This document shows positions 57,134-64,000 of a DNA stretch of 64,000 bases, piece by piece; the first letter of the stretch is position 1; every line of letters starts with the position of its first letter. The translations under genes were made by a program, and so were the position numbers. Source of the DNA: VRUE01 sp963714155 (GTDB lineage Bacteria; Actinomycetota; Thermoleophilia; Solirubrobacterales; 70-9); the NCBI GenBank assembly GCA_963714155.1, contig OY970236.1:744001-808000 (forward strand). Direction: 5' to 3'. The notes below the pieces were generated by a model. The model worked only from the letters and a program-made list of their open reading frames with translations, searched no databases and was not told the DNA's origin.

Positions 57134-58777
57134 ATGGCTCACAAGGAGCTGAAGTACAGAGAGGATGCACGGGGGGCCCTGCAGGCCGGCGTCGACGCTG
57201 TTGCCGACGCGGTCAAGGTCACCCTCGGGCCGAAGGGCCGATACGTCGTGCTCGACAAAAAGTTCGGCGCACCGACGATCACCAACGACGGCGTCACCAT
57301 CGCCCGCGAGGTCGAGGTAGAGGACGTCTTCGAGAACCAGGGTGCCCAGCTCGTCCGCGAGGTCGCCACGGCGACCAACGACGTTGCCGGTGATGGCACC
57401 ACGACGGCGACGCTGCTGGCCCAGATCATCGTTCGCCAGGGCCTCAAGAACGTTGCTGCCGGCGCCAACCCGCTGGCCCTGCGTCGCGGCATCGAGACCG
57501 CGGTCGAAAACGTGGTCGAGACGCTGCGCGAGAAGCAGTCCAAGGAGGTTGCCGGCAAGGAGCAGATCGCCCGTGTCGCCGCGATCTCCGCCGGCGACGA
57601 CGAGATCGGCAACGTGATTGCCGACGCGATCGAGAAGGTCGGCAAGGACGGCGTCGTCAACGTCGAGGAAGGCCAGACCTTCGGCATGGAGCTGGAGTTC
57701 ACCGAGGGGATGCAGTTCGACAAGGGCTACATCTCCCCGTACATGGTCACCGACCAGGACCGCATGGAGGCGGTGCTGGAGGACCCCTACATCCTCATCG
57801 CCAACCAGAAAATCGGCTCCGTGCGGGACATCCTGCCGGTGCTCGAGCAGGTCATGCAGGGTGGCAAGCCGCTGCTGATCATCGCCGAGGACGTCGAGGG
57901 CGAGTGCCTCGCGACCCTGGTCGTCAACAAGCTGCGCGGCACCTTCACCGGCGTCGCGGTCAAGGCTCCGGGCTTCGGCGACCGCCGCAAGCGGATGCTC
58001 GAGGACATCGCGATCCTCACCGGCGGCGAGGTAATCACCGAGGAGATGGGTCTCAAACTCGAGAACACCCAGCTCACCCAGCTCGGTAAAGCTCGCCGCG
58101 TCGTCATCTCCAAGGACACGACGACGATCATCGACGGTGCCGGCGAGGGCGACGACATCAAGGGCCGGATCAACCAGATCAAAAACGAGGTCGAAAACAC
58201 CGACTCCGATTTCGATCGCGAGAAGCTCCAGGAGCGTCTCGCCAAGCTGGCCGGCGGTGTCGCCGTGGTCAAGGTCGGCGCTGCCACCGAGACCGAGATG
58301 AAGGAGAAGAAGCACCGCGTCGAGGACGCGCTGCAGGCGACCCGCGCCGCGCTCGAGGAGGGCGTCGTGCCGGGTGGTGGCGTTGCTCTGCTCAACGCCC
58401 AGGCCAGCCTCGACCCGGACAAGCTCACCGATGATCCCGACGAGGCGACCGGGGCCCGGATCGTCTATCGGGCGCTCGAGGAGCCGGTCCGCCAGATCGC
58501 CGAGAACTCCGGCGAGGAGGGCTCGGTCGTGGTCAACAAGGTCCGCGAGCTGAAGGCCGGCGAAGGCCTCAACGCGGCGACCGGCGAGTACGGCGACTTG
58601 ATCGCCGCCGGCGTGATCGACCCGACCAAGGTGACCCGTTCGGCGCTGGAGAACGCAGCGTCGATCGCCAAGAACATCCTCGTCACCGAGGCGATCATCG
58701 CCGAGCCACCCGAGAAGGAAGGCGCCGCCGGTGGCGGAATGCCAGGTGGCATGCCCGATATGGGCGGCATGATGTAG
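57134..58777 (+). CDS. groL: Chaperonin GroEL
   Basis: The 547-residue protein is a normal-length GroEL: VKVTLGPKGRYVVLDKKFGAPTITNDGVTIAREVE (ATP site), DVAGDGTTTATLLAQ, EEGVVPGGGVALL, and a GGMPGGMPDMGGMM tail. It follows AAGGAGG at 14 nt from its AUG. Together with GroES it folds proteins with ATP. Control by HrcA at the CIRCE element is expected. A palindromic terminator follows. Confidence 0.98.
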   Translation: MAHKELKYREDARGALQAGVDAVADAVKVTLGPKGRYVVLDKKFGAPTITNDGVTIAREVEVEDVFENQGAQLVREVATATNDVAGDGTTTATLLAQIIVRQGLKNVAAGANPLALRRGIETAVENVVETLREKQSKEVAGKEQIARVAAISAGDDEIGNVIADAIEKVGKDGVVNVEEGQTFGMELEFTEGMQFDKGYISPYMVTDQDRMEAVLEDPYILIANQKIGSVRDILPVLEQVMQGGKPLLIIAEDVEGECLATLVVNKLRGTFTGVAVKAPGFGDRRKRMLEDIAILTGGEVITEEMGLKLENTQLTQLGKARRVVISKDTTTIIDGAGEGDDIKGRINQIKNEVENTDSDFDREKLQERLAKLAGGVAVVKVGAATETEMKEKKHRVEDALQATRAALEEGVVPGGGVALLNAQASLDPDKLTDDPDEATGARIVYRALEEPVRQIAENSGEEGSVVVNKVRELKAGEGLNAATGEYGDLIAAGVIDPTKVTRSALENAASIAKNILVTEAIIAEPPEKEGAAGGGMPGGMPDMGGMM

Positions 58778-58820
58778 GACGCCTGCGGGCGTATCCTCGC
58801 CTCAACAGGCGAGTGTCTTT

Positions 58821-58850
58821 CGAGAGGCCCGGCAGCTGCCGGGCCTCTCG
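58821..58850. terminator. 30-bp perfect palindrome between groEL and the convergent glycosidase gene
   Basis: Positions 58821-58850 form a complete self-complementary palindrome of two 15-bp halves with no spacer. It lies 44 nt after the groEL stop and 5 nt from the stop of the convergent gene, so it can terminate both transcripts. Confidence 0.75.
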
Positions 58851-58854
58851 CGTT

Positions 58855-59949
58855 CTAAGGAGTCTTCGCGGTTTTGGGCGGCGGCGGGGGCAGCGGCGGG
58901 AAGGTGCTGGCGTTGTATTCGGCGTACTGCAGGAAGGTTTCGCGGCGCAGCTTGAGGCGCAGGGTGTTGGTCGTGCGTGGGTAGAGGCGCAGGTCGTAGG
59001 GATTGGCGCCGGGGCCGAAGCCGGCGTAGTAGACGAACATGCGCACCCGTGGATGCTTGACGGTCCAGGTGACCAGCTGTTTGACGAAACGTGGTTCGTC
59101 TTTGCCCGAGACCGCCCACTCGGTGATCGCTATCGGCTTGCCCTTCCACTGCTTGCCGATGTAGAAGCGGTTGAGGTCTTCCCAGACCGGATATTCGGAG
59201 TAGAAGTCGGTGCCCGCCCAGTCGACCCAGCGCGCCCCCGGCCAGTAGTTGCCGGGGAAGTTGCCCTTCACCCGCGGCGAACCGCCCGGCAGCGGGCTCC
59301 AGATGACGCTGACCGGCGCCGGCAGCAGTTCGGTCGGGTTTGGCCCCTTGGTGCGGTTGAGCGGTGGCAGGCCGATTTCGGCCAGGGTCGCGTTGATCCC
59401 TTCCAGCGTCTGGCCGCCGCGCACGATTGCGACGATGCGGCGGAAGGCCTGCTTGTACCAGCCGGTCGTGTGTTCGCCCCCCTTCTGCGTGCCGTCGCAG
59501 TTGACCGCCGACCAGGCGTTGAGGCAGCGATTGGGCTCGCCCAGCGGCCTGATGTAGGCGGGCAGTCCGCGTTTGGCGAAGAAGTCGTTGAGCTGCAACA
59601 GGTAGTCGTCGCCGGCGCCGAGGGCGATCTGCTCCGGGGTGATCAGCTCGCCCAGCGTCTGGTCGTCGATCGTGGAGATCGCGAGGATCGGCCGGGTCCC
59701 GGTTTCGCGCCAGCGTTCGTAGGCCTGGTTGAGGCTGTTGCCCCAGGGGTGAAAGGTCTGCAGCAGCGCCGGGTGCTTGGCGAGCAGTTCGGTGAATTCG
59801 TTGAACTGCGTCGTCGTCCCCTGGTCGCTGACGCCGAAGAGCACGCCGGGCTTGGGCGGGACCAGGGTCAGCGCTCGCGCCGGGGCGGCGAGGATCGCCA
59901 TCACCGCCACTGCAAGAACCGCCGCCTGTCTAGCTCTCCTCCAGTACAT
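58855..59949 (-). CDS. Secreted GH26-like TIM-barrel protein
   Basis: The 364-residue protein has a signal peptide (about residues 5-28, ending ARA-LT) and a barrel domain with FGVSDQGTTTQFNEF, HPWGNSLNQAYERW and RPILAISTIDD early in the chain. YIRPLGEPNR carries the likely acid/base (Glu138) and PIAITEWAVSG the nucleophile (Glu277). These match the GH26/clan GH-A layout. The C-terminus ends in a proline-rich tail. ATG 59949 is the start; it overlaps the upstream gene's stop by 20 nt. It is the third secreted barrel protein in the window and not closely similar to the other two. Confidence 0.78.
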   Translation of the reverse strand: MYWRRARQAAVLAVAVMAILAAPARALTLVPPKPGVLFGVSDQGTTTQFNEFTELLAKHPALLQTFHPWGNSLNQAYERWRETGTRPILAISTIDDQTLGELITPEQIALGAGDDYLLQLNDFFAKRGLPAYIRPLGEPNRCLNAWSAVNCDGTQKGGEHTTGWYKQAFRRIVAIVRGGQTLEGINATLAEIGLPPLNRTKGPNPTELLPAPVSVIWSPLPGGSPRVKGNFPGNYWPGARWVDWAGTDFYSEYPVWEDLNRFYIGKQWKGKPIAITEWAVSGKDEPRFVKQLVTWTVKHPRVRMFVYYAGFGPGANPYDLRLYPRTTNTLRLKLRRETFLQYAEYNASTFPPLPPPPPKTAKTP

Positions 59950-60811
59950 CGCCCATCCTTCTTGGCTTGACCCCGAGCTCCTCCGCGTCGGCCGTACCAC
60001 GCTCGCTGATCATCGGGACCTCCATCAGCTCGGCCTCCTCCCAGGTTGCAAACACGGCCTCACCGAAAAGAGAGCGGATCGCGATCAAGCCGGAGCGGAC
60101 GAGGGGGAGGGGCATGTGGACCAGCGAGCGTGGCCGCCCGGCGATCTGGCTGACCAGATCGGACATCTCGTCGTAACTGAGGGTCTCGGGCCCGGCCAGC
60201 TCATAACGCTGGCGACCACCCCGCTCCAGTGCCGCGACGACGCAGCGGGCGGCGTCATCGGCCCAGATCGGCTCGAAGCGAGCCTGGCCGTCGCCGGAGA
60301 CCGGCAGGACGGGCAGGAAGGAGAAGCGTCGCAGCAGAGTGATCCACGGGTCCGAGTGGTCGTAGACGATCGAGGGCGCGAAGATCGTCGTCTCCAGTGC
60401 CGAGGAGGCAACGGCGCGCTCGGCCAGCCACTTGGCGCGAAAGAAGCGTGTGCGCTGGGCTACTGAGGCGTTGAGGGCGCTGAAGAAGATGAAGCGCTTG
60501 ACGCCGCTGCGCTCGGCGGCGCGCAGGAGTCGCACCGTCGCCAGTCCGTTCAGCTCCTCGATCCGGTGGGGCGGCTGGTCGCGGATCGTCGCCGCCAGGT
60601 GGATCACGGTGTCGACGCCGCGCAGCGCCTGGCGCACCAGGTAGGGATCCGACATCTCACCGAGATCCCCAAGGGCGATCTGCACGTCGACCCGCTGTGA
60701 CCCGAGTCGTCGCGGCTCCCGGACCAGGCAGCGCACGTCATCGCCGCGCTCGAGCAGCTGCGGCAGCAGCCGCGATCCAACGCTTCCGGTTGCCCCTGTC
60801 AGCAGCAGCAT
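59930..60811 (-). CDS. NAD(P)-binding SDR (NDUFA9/complex I assembly-like epimerase family)
   Basis: The 293-residue atypical SDR begins MLLLTGATGSVGSRLLPQLLERGDDVRCLVR, with VIHLAATI, RFIFFSALNAS and KWLAERAVASSALETTIFAPSIVYDHSDPWITLL; the YxxxK Tyr is absent. This is the NmrA/NDUFA9-like class, whose members are often non-catalytic or act on quinone or carotenoid substrates. It overlaps the downstream secreted protein gene by 20 nt. No clear role is given by context. Confidence 0.82.
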   Translation of the reverse strand: MLLLTGATGSVGSRLLPQLLERGDDVRCLVREPRRLGSQRVDVQIALGDLGEMSDPYLVRQALRGVDTVIHLAATIRDQPPHRIEELNGLATVRLLRAAERSGVKRFIFFSALNASVAQRTRFFRAKWLAERAVASSALETTIFAPSIVYDHSDPWITLLRRFSFLPVLPVSGDGQARFEPIWADDAARCVVAALERGGRQRYELAGPETLSYDEMSDLVSQIAGRPRSLVHMPLPLVRSGLIAIRSLFGEAVFATWEEAELMEVPMISERGTADAEELGVKPRRMGDVLEES

Positions 60812-60934
60812 TGATTGCCGATGCTAGTGGGGGAGCGCCCGCCGCCGCTCAATCCGTAAAATGTGCATCCGCGCTTTGGCGGGGGCAACCAGCCCCCGAC
60901 GGCACCGAAACGACGACTCAGGAGAAAGCCTCGA

Positions 60935-61207
60935 ATGACCTACGTCATCGCCGAGCCTTGCATCGGCCAAAAGGACAACTCATGCGTTGAGGTCTGTCCC
61001 GTCGATTGCATTCATCCGACGCCGGACGAGCCCGACTACGACTCGGTTGAGATGCTCTACATCGACCCGGACGAGTGCATCGATTGCGACGCCTGCGTCG
61101 AGGCCTGCCCGGTCGACGCCTGTTTCGCCGAGGACCAGCTCCCGGCCGAGTGGGCCAAGTACGCCGAGATCAACGCCAACTACTACAAGAGCAAGGCGAG
61201 CGCCTGA
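60935..61207 (+). CDS. fdxA: Ferredoxin, 7Fe type (3Fe-4S/4Fe-4S)
   Basis: The 90-residue protein starts MTYVIAEPCIGQKDNSCVEVCPVDCIHP and continues with ECIDCDACVEACPVDACF, giving two cysteine sets. The first set has a longer gap before its second Cys (CX7CX3CP), as in 7Fe ferredoxins of the FdxA type. The rest is acidic. It is an electron carrier, likely monomeric and cytoplasmic. ATG 60935 follows GGAG. A stem-loop at 61220-61249 follows its stop. Confidence 0.9.
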   Translation: MTYVIAEPCIGQKDNSCVEVCPVDCIHPTPDEPDYDSVEMLYIDPDECIDCDACVEACPVDACFAEDQLPAEWAKYAEINANYYKSKASA

Positions 61208-61219
61208 CGTCTCTGATCT

Positions 61220-61249
61220 CTATTTAGGTACCTCCGGCGTACCAAATAG
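61220..61249 (+). terminator. Imperfect hairpin after the ferredoxin gene
   Basis: CTATTTAGGTAC pairs with GTACCAAATAG, with one bulge, 12 nt after the ferredoxin stop, and an A-rich tract follows (GACAAAAAAACC). A probable terminator. A smaller CCTACT-N8-AGTAGG hairpin lies at 61262-61281. Confidence 0.5.
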
Positions 61250-61281
61250 ATGACAAAAAAACCTACTGTGTGTTGAGTAGG

Positions 61282-61491
61282 CGGCTCTTCGGCCACTTTG
61301 CAGCAAGATCGGTGTGGGCGTTGTCTCTCACGTCCACTCTCGCTTCAGTGCACCATTTTTTAGCTTTAACATCGCTGTTGCGTCGGGTACCCCGCTGGGT
61401 CGTCAGCATGAGACTCCTGGTTTGGCACTCGATGCTTGCTCGATGGACTGGGGGGGCGGCGCTGTATCGGCCGCCCTCCTAGCTGTCATTT
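61282..61491. other. Region without a convincing gene
   Basis: This stretch has open frames on the plus strand (for example from 61314) but none has a good ribosome-binding site, a normal amino-acid pattern or a homologue that I recognise. It lies between the ferredoxin terminator and the terminator of the convergent winged-helix gene. I see no structure that would assign a role. Confidence 0.4.
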
Positions 61492-61514
61492 TCGGCCCGG
61501 TTTGGCCGGGCCGA
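61492..61514 (-). terminator. Hairpin terminating the winged-helix gene
   Basis: TCGGCCCGG at 61492-61500 pairs perfectly with CCGGGCCGA at 61506-61514 around a 5-nt loop, 3 nt past the stop of the winged-helix gene in its own direction. AAAAT follows the stem on that strand. Confidence 0.65.
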
Positions 61515-61517
61515 GAT

Positions 61518-62141
61518 TCACGCCTCGTTGGTGGCCAGTCGCTCCCCCGGCGGGCGACCGGAGCGACTGCGCTCGAAGCTCATCGCCGAGACCACGGTTG
61601 AGGTTCCAGACTCATCTGACTCGAGTAGGCGCGCAGCGCTCTTGGCCTCGATCTCCTCGACCCTGGCGTAGGACTCGGCCATCTCGTCGGCAATTTCACG
61701 CCGGCCCTGCTCGTCGAGGTTGACCGAACGCCAGCTCATCCAGATGTCCTCGTCGGAGTCCATCTTGCCGGCGCGCAAGGCGGCGAGCCCCTCGGCCATG
61801 ATCGCTTGCAGGATCAGGGCGGCGAACTCACGTTTTGTCTCCGCCGGCAGCTCGCGCGCTTCCTCATCGCTGACAAACGGCCGCGCGATCGCCCGGTAGA
61901 AGTGCTCGGTTGCCCCGCGCCGCTGCTCGGTGCCGACGAATTCGATGCAGCCGGAATCGAAGAGTTCCTTGACGTGATGGCCGACCTTGCTGACGCCCTC
62001 GCCGATGATTTTGGCGATTTCGTTGGGGCTGGCAGTGCCTTCGTTGAGGATCGCGAGGGCGTCGATCCTGATCCGGTGGCCGACGGCGTAGGCCACCGCC
62101 TCGTCGATGCTTCTCCTTTGCCCCTTTGCGGTCGTCGCCAA
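61518..62141 (-). CDS. Winged-helix (ArsR-like) regulator of peptide cassette, copy 2
   Basis: This 207-residue protein aligns with the regulator at 26759-27370 along its length: IRIDALAILNEGTASPNEIAKIIGEGVSKVGHHVKELFDSGCIEFVGTEQRRGATEHFYRA (winged helix), IMAEGLAALRAGKMDSDEDIWMSWRSVNLDEQGRREIADE and SAMSFERSRSG. I choose TTG 62141 because GGAGG lies 7 nt upstream. It is divergent from a 19-residue peptide gene at 62312-62371, with 170 nt between the starts. Ligand and targets are unknown. The pairing with a peptide gene is the same as at 26.5 kb. Confidence 0.8.
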   Translation of the reverse strand: MATTAKGQRRSIDEAVAYAVGHRIRIDALAILNEGTASPNEIAKIIGEGVSKVGHHVKELFDSGCIEFVGTEQRRGATEHFYRAIARPFVSDEEARELPAETKREFAALILQAIMAEGLAALRAGKMDSDEDIWMSWRSVNLDEQGRREIADEMAESYARVEEIEAKSAARLLESDESGTSTVVSAMSFERSRSGRPPGERLATNEA

Positions 62142-62311
62142 GGCTGATCCTCCAGTCAAGAGCTATTTAAGTGGTAAGGCGGGCCGGAGGATAAGCAAGT
62201 TTCCCTGACCGGCGACCCTCACACTAAGTGATCCCTCAATACTTAAGTTTTTTTTAGTATTGCGCCTGAACCCGGTCCGTCGGGCAGGAGAGCGAAGGGA
62301 GGTGAGCTGGG
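62142..62311. promoter_or_regulatory. Shared divergent promoter region, peptide and winged-helix regulator (copy 2)
   Basis: The region holds several related AT-rich words: TTAAGT near 62166, CTAAGT near 62224, and the palindrome ACTTAAGT at 62241-62248. CAATACT (62237-62243) and AGTATTG (62256-62262) form a 7-bp inverted repeat around a T-rich core. The last repeat ends 49 nt before the peptide ATG. A similar T-rich element lies before the first peptide. These are candidate operators of the winged-helix protein. Confidence 0.45.
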
Positions 62312-62371
62312 ATGACGATCAGCACCGTGAACGCGATCGTGCCAAGCGTGCAGGTTTTCAAGCACAACTAG
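62312..62371 (+). CDS. 19-residue peptide gene paired with a divergent winged-helix regulator (copy 2)
   Basis: The frame reads MTISTVNAIVPSVQVFKHN and stops at TAG. A near-perfect GGGAGGTGAG ribosome-binding site precedes it with 5 nt between GGTGAG and the ATG, the same spacing as copy 1. It shares I-S-T-V, V-P and K-H-N with the peptide at 26509-26565 and has the same gene order relative to its regulator. An 11-bp hairpin follows 14 nt after the stop. The only gene downstream on the plus strand starts at 63694 and a convergent gene intervenes, so this is not a leader for a downstream gene. Function unknown. Confidence 0.7.
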   Translation: MTISTVNAIVPSVQVFKHN

Positions 62372-62385
62372 ATGCGCCGATGGGG

Positions 62386-62420
62386 GCGGGTCGGCCTGCC
62401 AGGAGAAGGGGCCGGCCCGC
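62386..62420. terminator. 11-bp hairpin after the peptide gene, also 3' of the Mrp gene
   Basis: Stem arms 62386-62396 and 62410-62420 pair with one G-U, around a 13-nt loop. It ends 4 nt before the stop of the convergent Mrp-type gene, so it may terminate both transcripts. A hairpin of the same stem length follows the first peptide gene. Confidence 0.6.
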
Positions 62421-62424
62421 TTCG

Positions 62425-63573
62425 CTACTGGACGACGGGAAGCGGCGTGCCGCTGACGGCAGGTGCTTCGGCGACGGCGGGAACTGCCTGCAGAACCGGC
62501 AGCTCCTGCGGCGTGGCGGCGACAATGCCGCGCGCGGCTTGCCGGATCGCCTGCGCAGCGGGAGAGTCCGGCTCCGCCGTCGCCAAAGGGGTGCCGTTGT
62601 CAGCGTGTTCGCGCAGGGGCTCGGAGATCGGAACCTTGCCCAGCAGGGGGATGTCGAGCTCGTCGGCGAGGAGCTGTCCGCCGCCCTCGCCGAAGATCGT
62701 GAAGCGCTCGCCGTCCGGCGTCGTGAAGCCGGACATGTTCTCGATCGCGCCGAGCAGCTCGAGGTCGAACTTGGCGGCCATGTCGGCCGCCCGCTTGGCG
62801 ACCGTCTGGGCCGCGGGCTGGGGCGTGGTGACGATCACGAACTTCGCCTGGGGCAGCAGCTGGGCCAGGGTCATCGAGACGTCGCCGGTGCCGGGCGGCA
62901 GGTCGAGCAGCAAGTACTCGAGCTCTCCCCAGGCGACATCCTCGAGGAACTGCTGGATCGCCTTGTGCAGCATCGGGCCACGCCAGACGACAGCGGAGTT
63001 CTCCTCAACGAAGAAGCCAATCGACATCACCTTGACCCCGCCCGCCGCTTCCAGGGGCAGGATTTTGCGCTCGCCGTTGACCTCGGGTTTGCTGTTGACC
63101 CCGAGCATGCGCGGGATCGAGTAGCCGTAGACGTCGCAGTCGAGAGCGCCGGAGGGATGCCCTTCGGCAGTCAGCGCGGCGGCCAGGTTAGCGGTCATCG
63201 TCGACTTGCCGACCCCGCCCTTGCCGGAGGCGACGCAGATCACGTTTTTCACCTGGGCGAGGGCGCCGGCGGGCAGCTTGCCGCGGCCGAGCGTCTGCTG
63301 CAGGCTCGATTTCTCCTCGTCGGAGAGGACGTCGAAACCGACGGCAACCTCGGTAACGCCGTCGAGCTCGGAGACCTGTTTGGCGACGGCCTGTTCGAAG
63401 TGGGAGCGGATCGGACATCCAGCCGTGGTCAGCGAGACCACGACCTCGATTCGGCCGCCCTCGCGAACGTCGATCGAGCGGACCATGCCCAGCTCGACGA
63501 TCGAGCGGCGCAGCTCGGGGTCGATCACGGCTCGCAGCTTCTCGGTTATCTGATCCTGCGTCGGAAGTGACAT
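62425..63573 (-). CDS. mrp: Mrp/NBP35-family iron-sulfur carrier ATPase
   Basis: The 382-residue protein has an N-terminal MIP18/DUF59 domain (about residues 5-90: LRAVIDPELRRSIVELGMVRSIDV, LTTAGCPIRSHFEQAV) and a ParA-like ATPase with ICVASGKGGVGKSTMTANLAAAL (deviant Walker A), DCDVYGYSIPRMLG, LLLDLPPGTGDVSMTLAQ and IVTTPQPAAQTVAKRAADM. Mrp/ApbC proteins assemble and deliver Fe-S clusters. The usual CxxC of the C-terminal region is not evident here, which is noted as unusual. ATG 63573 or ATG 63582 could start it. Confidence 0.9.
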   Translation of the reverse strand: MSLPTQDQITEKLRAVIDPELRRSIVELGMVRSIDVREGGRIEVVVSLTTAGCPIRSHFEQAVAKQVSELDGVTEVAVGFDVLSDEEKSSLQQTLGRGKLPAGALAQVKNVICVASGKGGVGKSTMTANLAAALTAEGHPSGALDCDVYGYSIPRMLGVNSKPEVNGERKILPLEAAGGVKVMSIGFFVEENSAVVWRGPMLHKAIQQFLEDVAWGELEYLLLDLPPGTGDVSMTLAQLLPQAKFVIVTTPQPAAQTVAKRAADMAAKFDLELLGAIENMSGFTTPDGERFTIFGEGGGQLLADELDIPLLGKVPISEPLREHADNGTPLATAEPDSPAAQAIRQAARGIVAATPQELPVLQAVPAVAEAPAVSGTPLPVVQ

Positions 63574-63693
63574 TGAGGCCATTCTCGCAAAGGCGCCGCG
63601 GCGGCAGCCCGCGGGGGGTGTGCTGTGGGAAGGGGAAGAGATCTGCACCCCGCCGGCTTAGGCCCCCACATGTCGTCGAGTGAAGGGGGAGTC

Positions 63694-64000
63694 ATGTCAG
63701 GCACGCGGGGCGGCCTTGGCCGCATCGTCGCGATGGGAATCGCATTGGCGCTCGCGCTGTTGCTGCTTATCGCCAAGGAGGCAACCGCGGGCAAGTACTC
63801 GGTCGCCCAGTGCGGTTGGCACGTCGGTGCCGACGCTGACTGGGCCGACAGCACCGGTGGGGCGAAGTTCCGCTCCGATGCGTACTGCGCGACGCCGCCG
63901 AGCTCTGACCCCTTCGATGGTGCCCACCTGAAGAGCTTCACCCGTGATGGACAGGGGACCGTGTCAGGGACGCGCTACGCGCGCTGGCGATGGACTGCCC
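63694..64000 (+). CDS. Secreted protein, 3' truncated by window edge
   Basis: From ATG 63694, preceded by GAAGGGGGA at 3 nt, the frame stays open to the last base. The first 33 residues form a signal peptide (MSGTRGGLGRIVAMG, then a run of A, L and I, ending ATAG-K). The mature part starts YSVAQCGWHVGADADWADSTGGAKFRSDAYC with two cysteines and continues into the window end. I do not recognise the family with certainty. It would be exported by Sec. Confidence 0.7.
   Translation, partial: MSGTRGGLGRIVAMGIALALALLLLIAKEATAGKYSVAQCGWHVGADADWADSTGGAKFRSDAYCATPPSSDPFDGAHLKSFTRDGQGTVSGTRYARWRWTA

Noticed and set aside
61314..61601. Open frame with a Gly/Ala-rich hydrophobic patch, considered as a bacteriocin-like precursor
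   Set aside because: No ribosome-binding site, no leader pattern, no maturation genes nearby, and it runs into the terminator and antisense coding of the winged-helix gene.
26606..62216. Shared 10-mer TGACCGGCGA in both winged-helix/peptide intergenic regions
   Set aside because: It lies in opposite orientation relative to the two genes and such GC-rich words are common here; the AT-rich words are better operator candidates.
1..64000. CRISPR arrays, rRNA, tRNA or known riboswitches
   Set aside because: No regularly spaced repeats, no rRNA sequence and no cloverleaf or riboswitch core recognised by eye on either strand; a covariance-model scan would be needed to exclude small RNAs.

Overview
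The window is high-GC DNA with genes packed tightly on both strands, many GTG/TTG starts and frequent 4-nt ATGA overlaps. A fused PafBC-like WYL regulator, a CIRCE-controlled groES-groEL operon, Rv2525c-like and TIM-barrel secreted proteins and PIN-domain toxin-antitoxin pairs all point to an actinobacterium. I infer the Thermoleophilia/Solirubrobacterales branch, but nothing in the window (no rRNA) proves it. I recognised no tRNA, rRNA, CRISPR array, integrase or insertion sequence.

Layout. 1-12.5 kb is mostly housekeeping or accessory: two tandem related membrane proteins, a small membrane protein, the WYL regulator, a metallo-beta-lactamase-fold hydrolase, a penicillin-acylase-family hydrolase, a DUF1906 protein, a DJ-1/GlxA pair, a Phd-VapC toxin-antitoxin pair and an FMN-binding oxidase. 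12.5-22 kb is a first surface-glycan block: a secreted glycosidase, a polyprenol-phosphate mannose synthase, a GT87 enzyme, a GT2 enzyme, two sugar-nucleotide epimerases, a GT-C-like protein and a flippase. 22.1-27.8 kb is an AT-richer island with a methyltransferase, a secreted beta-propeller lectin, a PucR regulator, a winged-helix regulator and an 18-codon peptide gene. 27.8-46.6 kb is a large polysaccharide locus. A minus-strand operon (37.9 to 27.8 kb) holds glycosyltransferases, a polymerase-like protein, a second flippase, an FkbM methyltransferase, gmd and a GDP-fucose synthase. A divergent rmlA-D-B-C operon makes dTDP-rhamnose and is followed by a VapBC pair. A polyprenyl-phosphate sugar transferase and an O-antigen-ligase-type protein follow. 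46.5-64 kb returns to mixed functions: an anchored low-complexity protein, a second secreted glycosidase, the giant helicase Lhr, a Crp-type regulator, an RTX-like protein, an ASCH-domain protein, groES-groEL, a third secreted glycosidase, a ferredoxin, a second winged-helix/peptide cassette, an Mrp ATPase and a truncated secreted protein.

How the parts fit. The sugar-nucleotide genes (rmlABCD, gmd/fcl, epimerases) supply dTDP-rhamnose, GDP-fucose-type and possibly CDP-sugar donors. GT2 enzymes assemble repeat units on a lipid carrier primed by the 43.1-kb sugar transferase, and two flippases and two polymerase/ligase-like proteins suggest two export routes. Three secreted TIM-barrel proteins and a lectin lie in or near these loci and may trim or bind the glycans.

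Most notable: two copies, 35 kb apart, of a small cassette in which a winged-helix regulator is transcribed divergently from an 18-19-codon gene. The peptides (MKISTVGSLVPMCVTKHN and MTISTVNAIVPSVQVFKHN) share sequence, an identical GGTGAG-N5-ATG ribosome-binding arrangement and an 11-bp hairpin just after the stop. I know of no described system matching this. Also notable are two different 27-bp perfect inverted repeats inserted in frame into lhr.
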